From Nilaparvata lugens (lineage: Eukaryota > Arthropoda > Insecta > Hemiptera > Delphacidae), in assembly GCF_014356525.2 (NCBI RefSeq), contig NC_052511.1, forward strand, positions 48,174,182 through 48,238,181: 64,000 bases of DNA. Reading direction: 5' to 3'. The position numbers and the translations under genes are program-made. How positions within the stretch are numbered: the first letter of the stretch is position 1; every line of letters begins with the position of its first letter. This document shows positions 46,566 to 59,800 of the stretch, piece by piece. The notes under the pieces were generated by a model. That model saw nothing but the letters and a program-made list of their open reading frames with translations, had not been told where the DNA came from and did no database searches.

Positions 46566-46698
46566 CAATAGTAGCCAGAACCTTCCGTAAAGTGGTGACT
46601 CCCATTAGTCTATTGGCTAAGACCCAATCAGCTATTACTCCTGAGCAGATAGAAACGAACCACATCACCAAGTAGGGTATAGCTGACAGGATTCCATT
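46566..46698 (-). CDS. SLC17-like exon (downstream, orphan copy)
   Basis: The acceptor is TTTCAG and the donor GTGAGC. It encodes the same 44 residues as 59573-59441, with 19 synonymous differences. It lies 3' of the terminal exon at 50.6 kb. No matching first exon (HDWGLYT) is seen between 46.7 and 50.5 kb. It is part of a partial or rearranged paralogue whose other exons are not visible here. Confidence 0.85.
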
Positions 46699-47321
46699 CT
46701 GAAACCAAATTTATAATGCGATTGAAATATTATGAATAATGTTTAATTCAATGAATTCAATGCCACCAGGATCAAAGATTTGATTCATCAGGGGTGCCCA
46801 AAATGAGAGGGTTTGAACGCAGTCTGCGTCCTTGAAATTCTTGGGGGGGAGCCTCAAAATCAAATCTTAAGGGGACCTAAAAGGGGTCAGCAGTCTTTCA
46901 GTGTTTAGAATAAAAATTGACATTCTTTGGGATCCCAATTCAAGGGGGGACACGTATCAGGGATGGGCACCCTGGATTTAGCCCGAATTTCATGAGGAAA
47001 CCAGACTGGGACATGCAAGTTCGTTCAACCGAGATAAGGGGTGTTATGAATTACCTGTTTATTTTATGTTAGAAGCCTCTTGCTGATGACAAAACATGCA
47101 TAGCAAACATGTGTGATGTGCGCGCAAGATTAACATGCATGTTCACACATGTTTATCATGCATGTACACCATGTGCACAATGTTAATCTTGCATGTACAC
47201 ACTAAGGCCAGTCTAAGGAAACCAGGCTGGGACATCAAGTGTCAAAGCGAGTTCCAGGGTATAAGTTCTTATTTGGTTTATTACACTAGGGATAGTCGCC
47301 GGCTGGTGACTCACTTGAGTC
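46699..47321. other. Intergenic; ATGCATG-rich stretch
   Basis: At 47090-47200 ACATGCATGTTCACACATG and similar imperfect palindromes occur. GATTAACATGCATG and its reverse form a larger inverted repeat. No exon seen. Confidence 0.5.
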
Positions 47322-47819
47322 CAGGGGCGGTCTGGCCAGGTCAGGTGGTCGGAGATCCCCGAGGCCAAGGGACCCCCCAAATTCAAATTCTTTATTCAAA
47401 AAAAAAATAATTATACAATCAAATGCATTCCAAAAATCAAATACAATATTGTTTTCCTAATTTCTAATATGTGTTCCCTATAGGCTACCCTGTGTGGGGA
47501 CACTTGAATATATAATAAATATTTATATACAAATTTAAATATTATATCATGAAGAACATGTAGGCCAATAAAAATTACCTACAAATATTTTAATAAGCTA
47601 CCAAATGCCACTAATTTTTAGACATAATTAGGTATTACATTCTCCAAAACAGTGTAAAAATCAGTTATTAGGCATCAATATTATTATACAAAATTTTCCG
47701 GGGGAGGGCCCCCGACCCTCACCCCTCTTGCTTGAGGTTATTCGACCCACTGACCCCCCGGTGGGGGGCCCCATAATCAGCCATAGCCGAGGGCCCGTAG
47801 CTGAGCCAGGCCGCTCCTG
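47322..47819. mobile_element. hAT-type element with near-perfect 8-bp duplication
   Basis: Ends CAGGGGCGGTCTGGCCAGG and GAGCCAGGCCGCTCCTG are inverted repeats. The flanks CTTGAGTC and CTTGATTC match at 7 of 8 positions. C-rich subterminal blocks (GGGCCCCC) lie at both ends. No transposase. Confidence 0.82.
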
Positions 47820-49859
47820 CTTGATTCTACAGTCCGGTCACCATTCCTAATGTTTCACTGATGTTCAGGCTTGGTTTACACACCACTGATAGCTTACTTA
47901 TGTCCCTTCTTGGTTTACATAGGGACAACACTGATGGCTTACTTTTGTTCAAGCTTGATTTACACACGGACACCATTGGTGGCTCACTGACGACAAAGCC
48001 TGTGTCCTAATGAGTAATATGACCTTCAAGTTGGCTTTAATAAAAGAGTTGTACATGAAACTTTTGAAAGACATGTAAAATGCTGGACGAAAACTAAGCT
48101 TATTATCATACTTCATTAGGAAGAATGTTTCATGTTTGATAAATTTTAAAAATGTACAAGAACTAGATTTAATAATATTGTATAAATGTATAAAGCATCT
48201 GCACTAACCAACTTGCCTTTTATAAACACTTCTTGTTGAAATCCTTTTTACCAAACGTTGAAAATAACTGGACTGTTGAAAGGTTGTTGATTACGTGATG
48301 ATAGAGTTTTATTCAAGTAACAAATAATCATAAAAATCAGTCTAATCCTCCTTTGATCATTTACAATACGTGGGCTAGAGATCACGAGTTTTAGGTTTTT
48401 TGTAGGTTATGTTGTTTTTGAAGACTCAATCTCGATTCTCGAAGATGTTACATCGACAAAATGTCGATGCCGATGGAGAAAACATCGATATATCGATGTA
48501 TCGACTATGATGCATTACTACCATTTGGCGCTGTGTTTGAATAAACGGGCCTATGACCGTTCAATGTTTGCTAATTAATTACCACCAAATTAATTAGCTT
48601 ATTTCTAAATCATTTGTGTCACACTTTTCATGTAAATAAGGTTTGTTTTGGCATGTAGCTGTAAACCTCTTCGAGTTGTACTTTGTTTTTCATGTAATGT
48701 ATTCTCAATAAATAAAATGTGTGTGAGAATATTGACTTGATTTGAACAGTATAAGTACAACATGTTTCTAAGACATGGCTGATACATAAATAAGATCAAT
48801 TTAGCCAGAATCTCTGAATATTTATCAGCCTATCTCAGTTAGTTTCTGTCATATTTTTATAATCACTTGTCCGAACATAGATAATTATTAATTATGTGAG
48901 CATCATTGATATTCATTCATTGATAATCACTCATTCATTCCATCCATAGACAACAAGTGGAATCATAGCTTCCGGTATTTTTGGTCAATAATTGAATCAA
49001 GTTTGACCTTTTCTTTTGTCTTTCATTTTCACGCAATCTATCCAGTAAACTAATCATGAATGTAGAAAGAGGAATTTTGAGGAATAATTTCAAGATTCAT
49101 CAAATCTTGTAATTAAAACTCTCACTTTTCAATGAAAATAATTTTATTCAATAACATATTATACTCTCTGGTCAGACAACAATGACACTTAACAACTTAC
49201 ATTATCAATCTTATCTTAACTACCAGCTCTCAAAAATCTACTCGACAAAAATATTATAATATTCTCTCTTTCAAGAGCTCTTCAACAAACTAGTTACACA
49301 ATACCGTATTGTGCAATCAAATTTTTCCATCACATTCAGAAAATTCCATCATTTCAAACTGTCAGCATTAATGGATTTATAATTATAATATTTTTTCAAC
49401 AACATTGAAATATGATTGCTCATAAATGCTTCCCATGCTGACAGTCTGAATTCAATATTATTTTAATATTACAAAATAATATTATTTGTAACATTATAGT
49501 ATTAACATTCACATCATATTTTGAGGGTTTCAACATTTTTAATATATTTTTTACAATACATTTTTCTAATTACTCGCTAAGTACAATCACAGACTTGCAA
49601 TGACTAATTATTATAATTATTCACGTTTATAAGTATCACACCTAAGAGAATCTAGGTGCATCATTACTAATAGGAATTCGACTTTCTTAGTTCACAGTAT
49701 TATTTACAAAATTAATAACTTCTCACAAGTTGAGAAAAACTTGATGGAGCGTTTCAAATGACGTCATCTATACAGTGAGACCCACTTTAAACTGTCAGTG
49801 GACTTTCTGAAAGTAACTTGAACTTGACAAACTGAACACTGGACCTATTGAAGTTGTCA
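47820..49859. other. Intergenic / SLC17 3' flank, nothing coding
   Basis: GACACCATTGG/GGACAACACTGATGGC-type degenerate repeats at 47860-47990. ATCGATATATCGATG cluster at 48440-48510. Minus-strand AATAAA at 49148-49143 could end the SLC17 transcript. Confidence 0.45.
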
Positions 49860-50480
49860 ATACCCGGGCTGATTGTAGATCAACTGACATCTTGATGAAG
49901 TGAATGTCACCATTCCCATTCAGTCAATGATGGAAGTATGAAATGGAAAACCCAGGCTGATCTTGAGCAACTGAGATCTTGGTGGAGTGGATGTCAACCT
50001 TCCCATTGATCAACTGAGATCTTGGCAAAGTGGATGTCAACCTTCCCATTGATCAACTGAGATCTTGGTGGAGTGGATGTCACCCTTCCATTGATCAACT
50101 GAGATCTTGGCAAAGTGGATGTCAACCTTCCCATTGATCAACTGACATCTTGATGAAGTGGACGTCACCCTCACATTGATCAACTGACATCTTGATGAAG
50201 TGGACGTCAACCTTCACATTGATCAACTGACATCTTGATGAAGTGGACGTCACCCTTCACATTGATCAACTGACATCTTGATGAAGTGGACGTCACCCTT
50301 CACATTGATCAACTGACATCTTGATGAAGTGGACGTCACCCTTCACATTGATCAACTGACATCTTGATGAAGTAGACGTCACCCTTCACATTGATCAACT
50401 GAGATCTTCATGAAGTGGACATCTCCCTATCTATTGATCAACTGACATCTTGATGAAGTGAATTCCATCCTTCCCATCCA
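49860..50480. repeat. 43-bp minisatellite
   Basis: About 14 units of 43 bp with core TTGATCAACTGACATCTTGA and TGAAGTGGACGTCACCCTT. Central units are nearly identical, outer ones diverged (GAGATCTTGGTGGAGTGGATG). It starts about 80 bp past the SLC17 stop codon on that gene's strand. Confidence 0.95.
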
Positions 50481-50558
50481 CCCAAAGCTGGCAGTTTAAA
50501 GTAAGTCTCACTATACATAGATGAAGTCATTCGACCGAATTTCAAAAGCCCTTGTTTG

Positions 50559-50816
50559 TTAGTTCCTCATTCCGTTAGTTTCGCTGATTCCGTTTTTAGT
50601 TGTTCCTGTTTCCAGATGAGCATTATTGCTGAACGTGCCGTTTCTTGTGTCACGCGCATGCGTGGTTGGATCATTGTTTGCTTCGGCGTCTGGTTTTGGC
50701 TTGGGTTCGTTCCAGGGTTGAAGTTCGCCCGAACCGAAAAAGACGAACACGAAGTTTGTGACAATCAGCACCAGCGCCATGATCCAGAATACTACACGCC
50801 ATTCTCCCAGGGTTTT
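50559..50816 (-). CDS. SLC17-like terminal exon
   Basis: The acceptor is TTTTTAG. Eighty-five codons begin KTLGEWRVVFWIMALVLIVT, continue FVFVFFGSGELQPWNEP and end in a hydrophilic Asn/Thr-rich cytoplasmic tail before TAA. This is the last membrane helix and the conserved SGE-x-QPWN motif of SLC17 proteins. A 43-bp minisatellite begins about 80 bp past the stop and could lie in the 3' UTR; AATAAA on this strand occurs near 49148. Confidence 0.92.
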   Translation of the reverse strand, partial: KTLGEWRVVFWIMALVLIVTNFVFVFFGSGELQPWNEPKPKPDAEANNDPTTHARDTRNGTFSNNAHLETGTTKNGISETNGMRN

Positions 50817-53800
50817 CTAAAAATGAATAAAATTTGAATTATGATTGAAGAATTACAATAAGTGATTCAAGTTGCAGTACATTACTTTACTTAGATCATT
50901 ATACTCTGCATCACGCCTTCCACTAATTATTGGGAGCTTGATACGAAAATGCTCTTTATTGCTGAAGAATCAAAGCGATACTCAATAATCCTTTCCCTTG
51001 GTTCTATCATAGAGAAACAATAGCGTAATAATAGCGTAACAATAGCGTCCTTTCAAGAAAAGGAAGAGAAATATTTTCATGAAGATATAGAATTCAGAGT
51101 CAGAAGCTGCATCATAAAATGAGAATTCCCCTGGAAATTGAAATTTCATGAATGTTTTGCTATTAAATGATATATTGATATCATAGAACCATGGAGAAAC
51201 AATAGCATAAGTAGATATCCCATGGTATAGGGCGTTTATGTCGCAACTTTTACTGTTATCTCAAGCCGATTATTGTCGATTTTTACTGTTTTGACCGGGT
51301 GAGAGTGTATGAACGGCACAATATGAGAGACTACCAGCGTCATAAAGCTTCACGGGAAAGAAATACATGACTATAGGCTTGAGATAACAGTAAAAGTTGC
51401 GACCTAAAACCCTATACCATGGATATCTACTTATGCTATTGTTTCTCTATGGTTCTATGATATCAATACATTTTTATTCGCAAAACTTTAATACATTTTT
51501 TTCTCACATTTGAATCGAATCTTCAATTCGAGATCTATGGAACTTTATAGTAAATGTCAGAGTCATCAATAGACGGACAAACTTTTTGACGGAGAATTTA
51601 TTAGTAAATGTTTGTTGCATTGTTCCATGGTGTCACCGAGGCAGGGTTAACAAATTACTAGATAAATATTTATTTAAATCGAGAATATGTATAAAATTTA
51701 AAATAACAGTTTCAAAATAAAGTTTTATTGAGAACAGATGTAGAATGTGAATTCTAAACTTGTAAGTTATAATATTTGGTGACGTGTCTGTAATGTGGAG
51801 GCGTTTGCTTCGTGACTTGCAACTTAGGTTTTTCCGTTTCTTTCTTCTTCTGAAAACATGGCTGGCTGTTGTGTGTGTAATTTTGTGCTCTGAATTATTG
51901 TCTGTTTAAGTGAATTTATTAATGTTTTAAATTGAGTTTTATACAAGTTTATTGTGTACTAGTTTGTTATTAAATAGCTGTTTGTATTTTCAACCAATAG
52001 CCACTGTGTTTCAACTGTAAACTAGATAAGTATTTTAGTTCGTATAACTCTAAATATTAGGCTTAAGATATATTTTCTTTGTGTTTTGTATAAATTCATC
52101 TGAAGATTATAAGTTAATTTGCTCTGAAAACTGGATTTCTCATTCATAGGCAATAGATCCATTCACAGTTTATCAAGAATCTATTTCATTGGAGCCGACA
52201 ACTATCCTTAGGTTGATAGGTGTTAAATGCTATTCCACCGTTTAAGGAAAAATTGTAGCACGGCAAATGGTACCCCTGTGGGACCGAATACAAAATAAAT
52301 ATGTCCCAAATGGTACACCATGAAATCCCTGGTTATAGAAATTATTAGTGGATAGATATCTTGATAGTTATGAATGGTTTGTTGCTGAGTGGGAGGTCGG
52401 TTCAAGAGAGATCAAGTTTTAATGAATCAGTGCATATTACAAAATGGCAAACATTAAAAATGATCTGAATCTTATAGCATTCTTACACACAAAGTTTGAT
52501 GAGCAAAATGCTAAATTTGATGAAGCAATGCTAAGTTAGACCAAATGTTTAAAAATCAAAATGCTAGGTTTGATGATATGAAGCAGAATGTACTAGCTTA
52601 GACTAGAGCAGGTTAGTATAAACCTTCTATTGAAAAATGCACATGAGACATTGATTAAAAATCATAAGATGAAAACAATTGAAGCAGGATGATAGTAGTG
52701 TTAAGTACAAGATCAACTCATTCAAGTTTCTGAAAATGTAGGCCTAGTTACTGTTGTTGAAAAGTCACCCTAGTGAGATAGTAGAATTGAATAAAGAAGT
52801 AGGTAGGGAGTTGTCTTCACTGAAAGTCAACTATCATGAAAGTAATATTGCTACATTGAAGTTAGGAAAACTATAAGTAAAGTGAATGTTACATGAGACA
52901 GGTTTCTGTGGAGTTAGGAACAATGTAAACAAAATGAATCTTGCTTTGAGTCAAGTTGATGAGTTCAATTTTCAACTGAGAATTGAAAAGGTGTATGCAA
53001 TGCATTCTCAAGTGAACATGACTACTTTTGTAGGCAAAACGGCTTTGTTGAAACAAATGAACCCATGAATAAAATCATGCTATTGAAGAAAACAAAACGC
53101 AAAGTTTCCATTGATGTATTAGTATTCAAAGGTTGTTTCAAGTTGCTTATTTACAAGATGATGACAGTGAATCACATGATGAAAGGTATTCCCCAACACA
53201 CAAGGATTAGGAATCCTGTGTTATGCCGGGATTCAGAATAGCATAATCACTACACAGTGTATGGTAAGAGTCCATAATCGTGTCTTTTTTCTTTCCTGTA
53301 GCCTATTTTTCTTGGCCCTTAATCTTTTCAATTTTCGATTCTTCCTGTCTTTGTGTAATGTTCAGTAGAATTCTTCTATGATGCATCTTAACCAATCTTG
53401 TCCATAGTCATTTAAATTTGTATTTTTTCTGAAATAATTTTGGAAGTTGAAATAGTAGCTTATTTTCCTAATCTTTAAATTGTTGATAAAACTTAACTTT
53501 TCTAAAATCTATCCATTGTTGTGTAAATATTGTTTGCTTGTGGTATATTTTTTCATCATGTATCACTTATTGAAATGGTGTGTTGTTTTAGGGAATTTAT
53601 TTACCCAGTTTTCTTTTCCTCTTTTTTGTATTTTTTAGGGAACTTATTTACCCATTATTCATCTTGATCATCTTTGTATTATAGTCTTGAAATGTTTGTA
53701 CTTATTATACAGTCTTTAAATTTAAATTATTTTAAAAATAATGGTTCAATTTAAAACGTTTTGTTATATGTTAATTGAAATAAGTTTTTTTGTGATTGAT

Positions 53801-56800
53801 ATCTTTTTCAAAATTTTAAAACTGTTTGTTCTATAAATTTTGATATGATTGATTATCGTTTGAAATGGATGCTGGAGTGTATGTAGAATTTTTAGTGGGG
53901 TTTGTTGATTAGAATTTTGCTGGTATGTGATTGTTTTTTGAGATGGAAACCCATTATTGCCTAAAGAAGGAATAACAGAGGTTATGACTTAGAGAGGCAG
54001 TAATGAGATAATATTTTTTGTGTTGATTACTTATGTTGATTGCCATAGATGCAAAATAATGATTAATAATGTTGATTGCCATAGATGCAGATTACTTATG
54101 AATATTGTTTGCCTTTGAAGCAAATATTATTGATGTTTTTGAATGGTTTCTTGTTTAATGATTGATAGTAAAGTTTTGTCATGAAATGTAGTTTGTGTTT
54201 AGAACATTGAAGAGTCGAAATAAACTATAGTATCCAACAAACGATGATTAAATAATATTAAATAATTTGCTTTTTATACAATTTTTGAACAAAATTAAAA
54301 CTAAATAATTTTGAAACCCTGAATGATAAATCATAAATGTGAAATGAACTTGCTATAAATGAAATGTTATATTAAATGATAATGAAATGCAGATATATTA
54401 TGAAATGATTGTGAATAGAAGATCAATTGTCTGAAATTATTGAAATTAATTTTTGTTGTGATGATCTGTTGTTTTTACAATTTTGATAATGATACAGGGT
54501 GTTATGAAATTATATTTCTATTTTGAAGAATGGGATAAATGTTGATATTTGAACAGTGAATAGATGAAAATGAATTTTTTTTTAAATTATCATTGATATG
54601 TCCATATTTCACAATTTATGTATTGCTGACTGTATAATAAGATGTTAAGAACAATTTCATAAATACTTAAAAATAATTTTCATGTGTATTAGATTGTATT
54701 GATAGCCTAATCAAATTTTTCTTTTTAGTTTATAAGCATTTAAGATAACAGGTACAGCACAGACATTAACATTGAAATAGTTATCATGTGAATCTCGAAA
54801 TCAGCAACAAGTGAACGCCATGAAGAGTGTTAAGAACATTTGGGTGATTTTCGAACTAGTGTGACATAACTACGCCAATATCTACGCCTAAATCTACGCT
54901 GCGGCCTACACCAATAACGAAGCCATATCTGCGCCAATGCTGATGCCAAAATCTGTGCCAATGCTGATGCCTACACTAATACCTACAACAATATCAACAC
55001 TAATAATACGCCAAAATGCCAAAATCTACGCCGATGCCTGTGCTGATACAATGCTGCGCCAATGCCAATAGCTACGTCAATGCCTGCGCCAATGCAAAAT
55101 CTGCGCCAATGCTGCACCAATGCCAATAGCTACGCCAATGCCAAAATCTGTGCCAATGCTAATGCCAATGCCTGCGCCAATGCCAATATCAACGCCGATG
55201 CCAAAGCCGACACCAAAGCATACGCCAATAGCATGCCAATGCTTATTGCTGACTCTGTATCTCAAACTTCAACACTACTGCATTACCTGGAGGTAATTGC
55301 CATCCATGTTCACATTCACACTTTGAATTCAGAAGAACAGTCACAGTATCATGAAAGAATTGATTCAAAAAATCCTCTCCTAAATTATTCCTGTATGCAG
55401 AACTCTAAACCTTGAAAGCTGAAAATATCAAAAAACCAACCTTACCTAAATTAATCCTCACCTAAATTAATCCTGTATGCAGCGTCTATCTCTTTTCCAA
55501 AAAACGAATTACATGTCATTTCAAGCCTGAAATGTAATTGTATAATTATATGATACAAAATTTATGTGACTCTGTATTGAATTTGGAATGCAGCCGTCTA
55601 CTACAAAATGAAGCATGCTAACTGAGATGTCACTGTATCGAGTTTGTATGCAGCCGTCTACTAAAGCATGAGGCAATGCTAACTGAGATGTCACCTGTAT
55701 CGAGTTTGATGCATCAGTCGACTACAAGTATCAGCCCAACACTACGTGCATCCAGATCAGCCCAACACTTAACGTCATCACATTGGAGTCACACTTAACT
55801 GAAAATCATACTGAGTGCCTTAACGGACTGTTTCCAAAATGTGCATCAATAAAATCAACCACGTCAATAGTGAAAGAAATGAACATTTTTTCTTTATTGA
55901 AATTTTATGTGGAAATTAAATGTAACAATTCATCAATTCATTTAAAAAAAAAAAAAAAAAAAAATAATAATAAAATTTTTATTCAACATACTAATTTTTT
56001 TTTATGCAATAAAAATTAAATTTTTCTATCTATTAAATTTATGTGCAATTTCAAAAAACTATTCTTTACATATTAAACTTTCTGTTGAGATATTTTTCTT
56101 TAAATTATAAAGCTAAATCAAAAGTAAATATGATATTCTATATTTTGAGATATTGTTTGGAAACATATAACAAACGCTATTGATGAATTTTTATAATAAT
56201 TTCAAATTTTGGATGACATGTAATGTTTTTCTAGAAAAAATTGTTACTGTTCTCGAATTTAAATTTCAACAATTTCATTAGGGTCAATGTCAATTTTTTC
56301 TTAAATTTCCAAACAGTAAAATTTTTTTATGTCAAGAGGGGGGTATTTGTAATATTACATTTTTTCTCACATTTGAATCGAATCTTCAATTCGAGATCTA
56401 TGGAACTTTATAGTAAATGTCAGAGTCATCAATAGACGGACAAACTTTTTGACGGAGAATTTTATCGTAAATGTTTGTTGCATGTTCCATGGTGTCACCG
56501 AGGCAGGGTTAACAAATTACTAGATAAATAGTTTATTTAAATCGAGATATGTATATAAATTTAAAATAACAGTTTCAAAATAAAGTTTTATTGAGAACAG
56601 ATGTAGAATGTGAATTCTAAACTTGTAAGTTATAATATTTTGGTGACGTGTCTGTAATTTGGAGGCGTTGGCTGTGTGACTTGCAACTTAGGTTTTTCCG
56701 TGTTCTTTCTTCTGAAAACATGGCTGGCTGTTTGTGTGTAATTTTGTGCTCTGAATTATGTCTGTTAAGTGAATTTATTAATGTTTTAAATTGAGTTTTA

Positions 56801-59800
56801 TACAAGTTATTGTGTACTAGTTTGTTATTAAATAGCTGTTTGTATTTTCAAGCCAATAGCCACTGTGTTTCAACTGTAAACTAGATAAGTATTTTAGTTC
56901 GTAATACTCTAAATAATTAGGCTTAAGATTATATTTTCTTTGTGTATTTGTATAAATCATCTGAAGATTATAATTAATTTGCTCTGAAAACTGGATTTCT
57001 CATTCATAGGCAATAGATCCATTCACATTTATCAAGAATCTATTTCATTGGAGCCGACAACTATCCTTAGGTTGATAGGTGTTAAATGCTATTCCAACCG
57101 TTTAAGGAAAAATTGGTAGCACGGCAACATTCATGAAATTTCAATTCCAGGGGAAATTTTCATTTTATGATGCAGCTTCTGACTCTGAATTCTATTATCT
57201 TCATGAAAATATTTCTCTTAATTTTCTTGAAAGGAAATAGATGCATTCGATTTGACAATTTATTAAAATATTATAAAAAGCTCAATTATCTAGCATTCTC
57301 CCCTCCTTTCCTTCTCACATTTACTCATTTTATTTATTTATTTATTACTACAAAATCACTTCCCATTAAAATTATATTGAAAAATCAAAAACAAGCAAAC
57401 CGAACCCTTTGATATTCTCTTCCAAATTTAGATTACGAGTTAAAAATAAGTTTTAGTCACTTTTCACTCTCCACTACACATCTCATTATCACAGAAAATT
57501 GAATATTCCCCTTTCTTCTTTGGAATATGCTGTGTCGATATCAGACAAGGATAATAGAATAGAATATATATATAATATATTTTTTAAATAAGTGCAATAT
57601 TTCTTAAGTTTTTAATTTATTGTGATACATTCTGTGCTTTATTTAGAGTATCAAATCAACCTTCAAAATTCAAAATTTTTAATCATCATTCCTGGACCGA
57701 AATCAAGTGACGAAGCAGTGTGAGATTACATAACCTATCTTTTGGACAACATTAACATTTATCAAAATTTTTGGCGAGAAATAGTACAGGCTCAGCCTAG
57801 TTTTTCCTCCAATGTCATAATTGTATTATGATTATAGTATTTATACAATAAATGAGTGAAATGGAATATAGAATAGAACTTATTAACATCAGACAAGGAT
57901 AATCCCAATGTAAATCAGGTGCTGACATCATAACTTGAATCTTACTTTAGGAGAAAACCTTCATTTTTGTGAGTAGCCTAAACAAAAGACCTTCAAATCT
58001 TGAAGAAAACCACATTCACTGTGATTAAAACACAATTCTAAAACAACCACTGTTGTTTTAGGAGTAAGTTTGAGTTTTCTTTCAAGTTTTAAAATTTTCA
58101 ATTATGATACAGCAGTATTTTTCAGTTATTAGTGATGATTTAGTGAAGTATTCTTATTTAATTTCGTTTTTAACTTTTCTAAATTCTAAATTCCTAGTTT
58201 ATAAATATTTTGGACTCAAAATTGGACAAAAATCATTAAGTGTAAACATAACCTATTCTTAGACAATTAAAATTGTTTTTAAAAATTATTTTTTCTATCT
58301 AAATTTGGGAAAGGATCAGTTTTGGGCTTTAAGCCTGTTGTTCCTCCCCCATCATCCATAGTTAAGAATTATATTATTCTATCAATGTATAAATGTATAA
58401 ATGAATTCAACTTAGAGAAAACTACATTTCCATTAGGCCTAAGTAATTAATAAACACCATTCAATTTTCAAAAAAAAACCTACATTTTCATAAGCAATTA
58501 TTGATAAAACACTATTCAATTTTCAAAAAAACCCACATTTTCAGTAAGCAGGCCAACCAAGGTCGGCGTGACCATTCCGGACAGAGCGCCCGACCCGTTC
58601 ACCAGCGCCATTATGGTTCCCGAGAAGTTGGGACTCAAATCGAGGGCGTTGACCCGCAGACTGGCGTAGAAGAAGCCCATCAATCCCATTCCAACCGCAA
58701 ACAGAACTGAGACTAGGGTTTTGTCACACCCTGCGTACGAAGCTAGCACTACCCCTACTGCCGGGCCCACACCACCTAGAAAAAGTGAAAGAATGATTAC
58801 AGTAACTATCAGAATAGATTTTATTGTTCTGTCTTCAAGGGTTACTCATATTCCAGCTGACAAGCTCAGTTTATCAGAGATGACATTGGTGTAACAACCG
58901 AAACCGGTCTTTCTAGTATCAATAAATCTGAGGTTTTTGACAATTGCTTAGTATTTTTATTAATATGAAATATTACCACAAAATCAACTTCTCAACTACA
59001 GAAAAAGTCCAAATATCATATTTGAATCGTCGGAAGTCTTCAGTTACTCACACAGCGGCCATTTTTCTTTCTTTACTTACTTTTCTTTCTAAATAATGTT
59101 TGAAATACGGAATTCAAACTGTGCACAATCATTTATAACAACTTTAAACAAAGCTACAAAAAATTATGATAATTTTTCAAATTAATAAAACAAAATGGCG
59201 GTCATTTAAAATTTTGTTCCTATCAAAATTATCAAATACATAATTATCACATTCAGTTTTAATTTCTCCAAATAAGCTAGTGCAGCCAGCATACATCCTT
59301 TTGGATATACTGAATTATCTTGCACTATAGTTTTAGTACAAGGTAGTAATAAGTTATCTTTATGTTGTATAAGTAGAATTTGATACATTAGATCTTTCCA
59401 ATCACTCAATCATGATTGATAAACAATTATCCCAACTCACCAATAGTGGCTAGCACTTTCCGGAGAGTAGTCACGCCCATTAATCTATTAGCCAATACCC
59501 AATCAGCTATCACACCAGAGCAGATAGAGACGAACCACATCACCAAGTAGGGTATAGCTGATAGAATTCCATTCTGGAAAAAAATTACAATGAGATTAAA
59601 ATATTATGAATAATGATTCAATTCACATTATTCTGGTATTTGGAACATCTAAATTCGAAAGAATGTTTTGTATAAATATTTTTGGGCTGAAAATTTTGTG
59701 GAAATCTAGAAGACAACCTCATTTCGGATTTTTAATGTTACCTAATTTGGGAGAGAAATAGTTCAAGGTATTCTTAGTTTTTCTCTCCCGATCTGTGCTT

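Noticed and set aside
48440..48510. DRE-like promoter (TATCGATA words)
   Set aside because: The cluster is ATCGATATATCGATG-type simple repetition with no gene start nearby.
50556..50837. Plus-strand frame opposite the SLC17 terminal exon
   Set aside because: Antisense shadow of a well-conserved exon.
55062..55415. Ala/Asn-repeat plus frame and Gly/Ile-repeat minus frame
   Set aside because: Translations of the GCCAATGCC minisatellite.
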